A DNA stretch of 64,000 nucleotides, taken from contig NZ_JH393258.1 in assembly GCF_000236035.1 (NCBI RefSeq), forward strand, positions 487,172 through 551,171, in the 5' to 3' direction. Origin of the DNA: Vreelandella boliviensis LC1. Its GTDB lineage: Bacteria; Pseudomonadota; Gammaproteobacteria; Pseudomonadales; Halomonadaceae. Below are positions 58,811 to 64,000 of the stretch, piece after piece. The notes beneath the pieces were generated by a model, which worked only from the letters and a program-made list of their open reading frames with translations, was not told where the DNA came from and ran no database searches. Position 1 is the first letter of the stretch. The number at the start of each line of letters is the position of its first letter. The translations under genes were made by a program, and so were the position numbers.

Positions 58811-60487
58811 TTAGAACGATGCCCATTCCTCGGTGTCTTTCTTGCCACCAATAACATGAGTGGGTGGTCGTTTAGTGGCCTTTGGCAGGCTGTTGCTTGG
58901 CTGCAGCTTAGCGGGCAGTGAACGTTGGTTAATGCTCGTAGTGGCTCCCTTAAAGAACGAGACTTCCGTCAATAATGCCTCCGCTTGGCTTTGCAGTGAA
59001 CGCCCCGCCGCACTGGACTCTTCAACCAGGCTCGCATTCTGCTGGGTGACACTGTCCATTTGCGAGACAGCCGTGTTGACTTGTTCGATACCTTGGGACT
59101 GCTCCCGGCTGGCGGTGGCAATCTCACCCATCAACACCGTGACACGCTGAACGCCGTGCACGATATCTTCCAGCGACTTGCCCGCTCGGTTAACCAGGCT
59201 TGAGCCGTTATCGACTTGGCCGATACTATCCTCAACGAGCTTTTTGATGTCTTTGGCGGCGTCAGCACTGCGCCCTGCCAGATTGCGTACTTCGTTAGCC
59301 ACGACCGCAAAGCCGCGACCTTGTTCGCCCGCACGAGCAGCTTCCACCGACGCATTCAGCGCCAGTAAATTGGTCTGGAAGGCGATCTGATCGATCAACC
59401 CGACGATACCAGCAATCTTGCGGCTTGAGATGTTGATGTCTTCCATCGCTTTAACGGCTTGCCCGGCGATCTCTCCCCCGGCGTTGGCTTGCTGGCTAAC
59501 GTTATGTACGAGTTTGTCTGCTTCGGCAGCATTGTCTGCGTTCTGACGCACTGTCGAGGTAATTTCATCCATCGATGCGGCTGTCTCTTCGATATTTGAG
59601 GCCTGCTCCTGAGTGCGGCGACTCAGATCGTCGGTCCCTAGCACTATTTCGTCAGCGGCCACATTCACGGACTCCGCGTTACTGCGAACGGACATCACCA
59701 CCTGCGAGAACTTGGTTTCCATGCTCTTTAACGCCCTGAGCATCACACCAAACTCATCCTTACAAGAAATGTCGATGTCGTTATCAAGCCTTCCTTGAGC
59801 CATAGCGTTGGCGAGTTCTTGCGCCTTGCCCAGCGGCGTCATGATGCCTCGAATCAACCATATCGCGAGCAGAATGCCGAAAATGACCGCTACCGCCATA
59901 ACGCTAACAACGAAGTTACGCGTCCAAACATAGTCGCTTGAGGACTGTTGGTTATTTGCGGCGGCTTGCGTGCTGTTAAGGTCGATGAGTTCCTGGATCG
60001 CTGTTAGCACTTTGGGGTATTCAGAACGGAGCGTGGTGGTAGCAATTACTCTCGCAGCGTCAAAATCATTGCCAATCATTGCTGCGTTAATCTCGTCAAT
60101 ACCGGCGCGCAGACTGGCCAACGATTCTATGAAGTCACCGGCTAGTTTGCGCTCATTGTCACCGTTCACACGATCAGGAAAGTAATCATCCCAAGCGGCG
60201 TCGATAATGGTATCGTTTTCAGCGACCTCCTGCTGCGTGGTTATGGCAGATGCCGGATTCCGATCGCGCTGTTCGGCCGTCACTTTCACCCGGTTACCAA
60301 GCACCGCCTGGTTGACCTTCAGAAGATTCCCCAATGTGAGCACGTTGCCCTCGTAAGTTTTGGTGAGAGCATCATTGGTCTTGCTTAGACTGTAGAGACC
60401 GAGCGTACCGACGCCGATCAACATCAAGATACAGGCGCCCAAACTCACGGCAAGCCGCAGTTTAACGCTTCGATTCAGAAGTAGCAT
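58811..60487 (-). CDS. Methyl-accepting chemotaxis protein
   Basis: The 558-residue chemoreceptor has a membrane helix at about 12-32, a periplasmic four-helix-bundle domain (to about 185), a second helix, a HAMP domain with the GIMTPLGKAQELANAMAQGR segment, and a long signalling coiled coil. The tip reads GLIDQIAFQTNLLALNASVE and AARAGEQGRGFAVVANEVRN. The C-terminus ends in EEWASF, a pentapeptide like the NWETF tether of Tar/Tsr that recruits CheR and CheB. The start at 60487 stands just before the first helix; the open frame reaches 60583. Ligand unknown. Confidence 0.94.
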   Translation of the reverse strand: MLLLNRSVKLRLAVSLGACILMLIGVGTLGLYSLSKTNDALTKTYEGNVLTLGNLLKVNQAVLGNRVKVTAEQRDRNPASAITTQQEVAENDTIIDAAWDDYFPDRVNGDNERKLAGDFIESLASLRAGIDEINAAMIGNDFDAARVIATTTLRSEYPKVLTAIQELIDLNSTQAAANNQQSSSDYVWTRNFVVSVMAVAVIFGILLAIWLIRGIMTPLGKAQELANAMAQGRLDNDIDISCKDEFGVMLRALKSMETKFSQVVMSVRSNAESVNVAADEIVLGTDDLSRRTQEQASNIEETAASMDEITSTVRQNADNAAEADKLVHNVSQQANAGGEIAGQAVKAMEDINISSRKIAGIVGLIDQIAFQTNLLALNASVEAARAGEQGRGFAVVANEVRNLAGRSADAAKDIKKLVEDSIGQVDNGSSLVNRAGKSLEDIVHGVQRVTVLMGEIATASREQSQGIEQVNTAVSQMDSVTQQNASLVEESSAAGRSLQSQAEALLTEVSFFKGATTSINQRSLPAKLQPSNSLPKATKRPPTHVIGGKKDTEEWASF

Positions 60488-60722
60488 GGGAAGATCTCGT
60501 GGAGCCCGCAGCGCTTTGCATTGGGAAGGTGGAAGCAATTTCGGTAACCGCAAGCGCTCAGACAGAGCGCATCTTGCTACCAACCATAAAGTGTTATCGG
60601 CTCACACCCAAAAACATTGAGTTTTTAGCTCATAAATCGCCAATATCTTTTGTGATCACATACCACCCGACCCGGTGCTAGGCTTAGGGGCTTCAATCGA
60701 AACCAATAGCGTATACGCGTGC

Positions 60723-61154
60723 CTAAACGTTCTGATCATCTCCGTTAATAAATGAGTACAGCAAAATATCTGATCTGCACGCCCAGCCCTGATTGGCCCA
60801 GAATTGTTTGGCGGTTTCATTCTGCGCAAGAATCATCAGGTGCGATTTCAGAAGACCTTCACTCTTCAGCGCTTCCAGGCAAAGGTTTACCAGCTCTGTT
60901 GCTATGCCCATTCGACGATGGGAGTCCGCCACCGACAAATGCTGCACATAACCGCGTTTGCCGTCGTGGCCCGCCATAATTGTTCCCACTAGTTTGCCTT
61001 CTACTTCTGCCACAAAGCTCAAACCTGGGTTGCGCAGCAGGTATTTCTCGATGCCTTCACGGGAATCGGCATCGCGCAGTCGCACGCCTTCACTTTCGCT
61101 CCACAGGGTAATGGCGGATTCATAGTCGTTGATGGTCATGGTGCGGTAGTACAT
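60723..61154 (-). CDS. GNAT N-acetyltransferase
   Basis: The 143-residue GNAT protein has motif A VADSHRRMGIATELVNLCLE (acetyl-CoA loop RRMGIAT near residues 80-86) and the C-terminal AKQFWANQGWACRSDILLYS. The substrate is unknown; it resembles small-molecule or ribosomal-protein acetyltransferases. A broken copy lies at 55644-55978, about 70-75 percent identical by eye, so the family was duplicated here. It is monocistronic, between the chemoreceptor and the VOC gene. Confidence 0.9.
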   Translation of the reverse strand: MYYRTMTINDYESAITLWSESEGVRLRDADSREGIEKYLLRNPGLSFVAEVEGKLVGTIMAGHDGKRGYVQHLSVADSHRRMGIATELVNLCLEALKSEGLLKSHLMILAQNETAKQFWANQGWACRSDILLYSFINGDDQNV

Positions 61155-61212
61155 TAGGCGGCTCTCATTGGGTGGTAGCTTATATCGCTAATAACAGCGA
61201 TCTCGACTGGTC

Positions 61213-61572
61213 TTAGGCCCGCCTTTCTGTCCACACAGCAAACTCGTTGCCGCTGGGCTCGATGAAGTAAAAACGAAAGCCGCCTGGGAACTCAAAAATT
61301 GGCTTTATAATCTGGCCGCAGTGGTCCACCACCTTGTTGTAAGTAGCTTCCAGGTGTTCGCTGTAGAACACCAGCAGGGCGGAACCGTTGTCGGTACGGC
61401 TGCAAGCGTCCGCCTGGTAGAAGCCGCCATCCAAGCCCTGGTTGGAAAACGCACTGTACTCCGGGCCGTAGTCGGTGAACTCCCAGCCAAACACCGCTGA
61501 GAAAAAGGTTTTGGTGGCGTTCAAGTCCTTGGCGGCGAGCTCGACGTAGTTGAGCTTTTCATGTTGGTTCAT
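61213..61572 (-). CDS. VOC-superfamily (glyoxalase-like) protein
   Basis: The 119-residue protein has the beta-alpha-beta-beta-beta halves of the vicinal-oxygen-chelate fold: NYVELAAKDLNATKTFFSAV then FGWEFTDYGPEYSAF, and in the second half FPGGFRFYFIEPSGNEFAVW. It resembles uncharacterised glyoxalase/bleomycin-resistance-like proteins. Metal ligands are not fully clear, so no enzyme is named. The ATG at 61572 has GGAG six bases upstream and lies 14 bases inside the end of the lipoprotein gene, so the two are coupled. Confidence 0.85.
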   Translation of the reverse strand: MNQHEKLNYVELAAKDLNATKTFFSAVFGWEFTDYGPEYSAFSNQGLDGGFYQADACSRTDNGSALLVFYSEHLEATYNKVVDHCGQIIKPIFEFPGGFRFYFIEPSGNEFAVWTERRA

Positions 61573-62665
61573 GCCCTGCTCCTTTGTTTTGTGGATGGCG
61601 GCTGCCTGTGAATTCGGCTGAGCGCCCACCAAGCGCGTCCGAGAGGTCGGGGCCGGGATGTAGGCGGCCCGGCCAGCGCAACACCATGATTGCCAGAACG
61701 TTGCGGTGTTCACCACCCGCCAGCCCCGTTTCCCCAGTGTGCGAGGGTATGATGCCGCTGGCCGGGGCCACCGCCGCCACTAGCGCCTCACGCACCCGGC
61801 CCACCAGCGGATGATCCTCGCGGTCGGCAAGCAGGAAGGCCAATGCCACCTCGGCTTGGATGTCGGCCGTGGCTCGGGCCAGAATGTTATCCGTCTCCCG
61901 CGCCAGCACTTCCAGCACCCAGGCATGGGCCTCCGGGTCTACCTTCCGCTGGTAATAGCGGCTGTCAGCGATGACGAAGTGGGTCAGACCATAGAGCCAG
62001 TTACGGTACTCGGCGTCGTCGAGATCGGCGACTCGATCAGGCGGGTAGTGACGCCTGAAGGCCGCCTCCACTTCCCGGCGCAGGTCCATCACGCCGAGTT
62101 GGTGCAGGAAGTACGCCTGATTGGCCACCTGAGCGGCATAAATCCCGATCACCGCGGGGTCGGTCAGGAAGGCCGCCCAGTCGACCTCCGCCAGGTAGCC
62201 CAGCGCCCGCTCGTGGTCCTCAATGGCCGGCAGCAGGCCGTGGTACTCGGCCTGGGCCAGCCGGAACAGCAGCCCCCGGGCGAAGGCGATCTCCCCCCAC
62301 TCACCCAGCATGGCCCGCCGGGCGCGTTGCTTGGCCGTGCGCTGGGAGTAGTCGGCAATGATCGCCCTGCTACGGGCGGCCGCGTACCCAGGCTCAGCCA
62401 GCCCTACGATGTCATCCTCGAGTCGCGTCAGTAGACGCACGCCGTAGGCATGATTAAGAGCCCGCCAGTGCTGCTCGCCCGTCAGGCGGTAGAGCCGCTG
62501 GGCAAAGTGGCGCTGCTTGTCTTCGGACAGCGTCGGCAGCGCCCGCTCGTAGACTTCCTGGATGGCCAGGCCGGCATCGCGCTGGGCTTCACGCTCATCA
62601 TACGGCTCGATGACGGCGCAGCCGACCAGCAACAGCGCAATCATCAGTGAAAAGAGCTTTCCCAT
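61559..62665 (-). CDS. Lipoprotein of unknown function (DUF3541-like)
   Basis: The 368-residue protein begins with a lipoprotein signal (MIALLLVGCAVIEPYD, lipobox Cys near residue 16). The rest is helical and Arg/Glu/Ala-rich, with HWRALNHAYGVRLLTRLEDD, ADIQAEVALAFLLADREDHP and HTGETGLAGGEHRNVLAIMV. I think it belongs to the DUF3541 family by this pattern, tentatively. High GC compared with neighbours (about 65 percent by eye) may mean separate origin. It overlaps the VOC gene start. Confidence 0.6.
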   Translation of the reverse strand: MGKLFSLMIALLLVGCAVIEPYDEREAQRDAGLAIQEVYERALPTLSEDKQRHFAQRLYRLTGEQHWRALNHAYGVRLLTRLEDDIVGLAEPGYAAARSRAIIADYSQRTAKQRARRAMLGEWGEIAFARGLLFRLAQAEYHGLLPAIEDHERALGYLAEVDWAAFLTDPAVIGIYAAQVANQAYFLHQLGVMDLRREVEAAFRRHYPPDRVADLDDAEYRNWLYGLTHFVIADSRYYQRKVDPEAHAWVLEVLARETDNILARATADIQAEVALAFLLADREDHPLVGRVREALVAAVAPASGIIPSHTGETGLAGGEHRNVLAIMVLRWPGRLHPGPDLSDALGGRSAEFTGSRHPQNKGAGHEPT

Positions 62666-62805
62666 GACGACCCCTTGGTGGCGTTCACTAGCGATAGGCC
62701 ATCATTACACAGTCGAAGAGCAATTATGTACAAGCATTAGGAGGCGGGGCTGGCATAAGCTAGGGCTGTATTTCGAGTTAGTGTGACTAATCAGGAGGGG
62801 GCGGC

Positions 62806-63636
62806 ATGGGCAACGCGAGCCGGTTTCAATTTATCAAAAGTCAGCATGTGCCAACACTGACTGTGCTTCATGCAGCCATTGAGGATTTCAGCTACGACCG
62901 CCATGCCCACGAGGAGTATGCCTTCGGCGTAACGCTGGCGGGGCGCCAGGATTTTTTCAGCGGGGGGCGGTTTCACCGCAGCCCTCCTGGCAACGTTATT
63001 TTGTTTAATCCCGAACAAGTTCACGATGGCGAACCCGGCGGCGAGCACGCGCTGGATTACCTGATGGTGTATGTACATCCTGAGCAGGTTAACGCGCAGT
63101 TTGCGGAAGTCCTGGGTCACGAAAAATCGGCTAGCTTTCGTTCACATAGCACGCTGATTCAGGATGCCCAATTGCGCAACGCCATTTTGGAACTGGCGCG
63201 CTTGGTCACCTCTCACACCGGTAGCTGTATTGACCAGGAGAACGCGCTTTATCAGGTGATCGAGCGCACTGTGCAACTGGGTGGGATTTCTCAGCCCAAC
63301 CAAGTACCCACTCGGCCAGATGCGCTGCTGGGCTTGGCGAAAGAGTATATCCACGCCCACCTAGATAGCGATGTTTCCCTTGATGACATCAGCCAAGCGG
63401 CACACTTATCCAAGTACCATTTCTTGCGGCTGTTTCGCCAGCATTACGGCATCACGCCGCATCAGTATGTGATTAATTGCCGGATCAATGCGGCCCGTTC
63501 CGCGCTAGACCTAGGCGCTTCCCTCACGGAGGTCGCTTTGCGCTATGGGTTTGCCGACCTTAGCCACTTCAATCGCCGCTTTAAGCGCATTTATGGCATG
63601 ACACCCCACCAGTACCAGCGTGATATCGCGCGCTAG
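62806..63636 (+). CDS. AraC-family transcriptional regulator
   Basis: The 276-residue protein has an N-terminal cupin sensor domain (HAHEEYAFGVTLAGRQDFFS, PPGNVILFNPEQVHDGEPGG) and a C-terminal double HTH (VSLDDISQAAHLSKYHFLRL, FRQHYGITPHQYVINCRINA, VALRYGFADLSHFNRRFKRI). A gene for a LysE-type exporter follows after 44 bases on the same strand; this pair is common and the regulator probably controls the exporter in answer to an amino acid. AGGAGG lies before the ATG. Divergent from the lipoprotein gene. Confidence 0.93.
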   Translation: MGNASRFQFIKSQHVPTLTVLHAAIEDFSYDRHAHEEYAFGVTLAGRQDFFSGGRFHRSPPGNVILFNPEQVHDGEPGGEHALDYLMVYVHPEQVNAQFAEVLGHEKSASFRSHSTLIQDAQLRNAILELARLVTSHTGSCIDQENALYQVIERTVQLGGISQPNQVPTRPDALLGLAKEYIHAHLDSDVSLDDISQAAHLSKYHFLRLFRQHYGITPHQYVINCRINAARSALDLGASLTEVALRYGFADLSHFNRRFKRIYGMTPHQYQRDIAR

Positions 63637-63680
63637 CCCCCCCTTCTAACTCAAGAACAGTCAAGAAAAGAGGTTTCACC

Positions 63681-64000
63681 ATGTTAGCAATCGTCGCCTA
63701 TGCCCTAGGCGCCATGTATTCGCCTGGGCCTGTGAATCTGCTTGGCTTGAACGTTGGCATTAATGGCCAGGCCAAAAAGTCGTTTGGCTTTTGCCTGGGA
63801 GTGGGTACTTCGATGCTGGCCTACTTATTAGTGTTGGGCTGGGTGGGTGCTGCATGGATCAATGATGACGCACTGATCGTGGTGAGTGCCTTGGGCTGTG
63901 GCTATATTGTTTATCTCGCGAGCAAAATTGCCCGATCAAGTATTGATATAAGCAAGCCAGATAATGCCCCACGACTGGTAAATTATCGTGATGGGCTGGT
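63681..64000 (+). CDS. LysE/RhtB-family amino-acid exporter, cut by window end
   Basis: The first 106 codons are in the window. The start ATG at 63681 has AAGAGG upstream. The sequence AMYSPGPVNLLGLNVGINGQ (short form GPVNLLGLNVG) is the LysE/RhtB signature near the first helix, followed by SFGFCLGVGTSMLAYLLVLG and a third hydrophobic stretch. Such proteins export amino acids or homoserine lactone-like compounds. It shares a transcript with the AraC gene. Confidence 0.85.
   Translation, partial: MLAIVAYALGAMYSPGPVNLLGLNVGINGQAKKSFGFCLGVGTSMLAYLLVLGWVGAAWINDDALIVVSALGCGYIVYLASKIARSSIDISKPDNAPRLVNYRDGL

Overview
The window looks like chromosomal DNA of a halophilic gammaproteobacterium, most likely a Halomonas/Vreelandella-type member of the Halomonadaceae. 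This is inferred from gene content (compatible-solute and amino-acid transport, an orphan betaine-type binding protein, acidic secreted proteins, recBCD, split purE/purK) and moderately high GC; no rRNA or tRNA gene is present to confirm it.

Layout. 1-10 kb: the end of a nitrilase-family gene, an alkyltransferase-like DNA protein, an azoreductase, an alanine/Na+ symporter, a LysR gene divergent from a gamma-butyrobetaine-dioxygenase-like gene with an orphan betaine/choline/carnitine binding protein, a VTT membrane protein, and a metallophosphoesterase/glycosyltransferase gene split by an exact 35-bp tandem duplication. 10-19 kb: lipocalin, dmlR/dmlA-type pair, wrbA, hemerythrin, then astE followed by a basic-amino-acid ABC importer (arginine/ornithine type). 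19-28 kb: TraX-family protein, diguanylate cyclase, purEK, a small HTH protein, dispersed repeats, chromate transporter, ilvD, and a RES/Xre toxin-antitoxin pair. 28-40 kb: recC, pncB (opposite strand), a degenerate nucleotidyltransferase, recB and recD; recD carries an in-frame REP-like insertion.

39.7-49.8 kb is the accessory core. An IS1182-type element and an IS3-type element bracket a tight six-gene operon (EamA exporter, JAMM peptidase, ubiquitin-like/E1/rhodanese fusion, cysteine-synthase-like enzyme, serine acetyltransferase with an extra C-terminal domain, AlaX editing protein) with a divergent MocR regulator. It resembles the sulfur-carrier-protein route to cysteine known from CysO/CysM/Mec of mycobacteria. 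Here the carrier's Gly-Gly is internal, fused to its activating enzyme, and tRNA-editing and export genes are included. This is the most interesting system in the window.

50-64 kb: debris next to the IS (antitoxin gene with a dead ParE toxin, fragments of unknown genes), haloacid dehalogenase with an MFS transporter, LysR, an ABC-F protein with a structured leader, a broken GNAT gene with an intact paralog about 5 kb away, mmuP/mmuM for S-methylmethionine use, a chemoreceptor, a VOC protein, a lipoprotein, and an AraC regulator followed by a LysE-type exporter cut by the window end.

Start sites were chosen by visible Shine-Dalgarno sequences; all functional calls come from reading the translations, without database searches.
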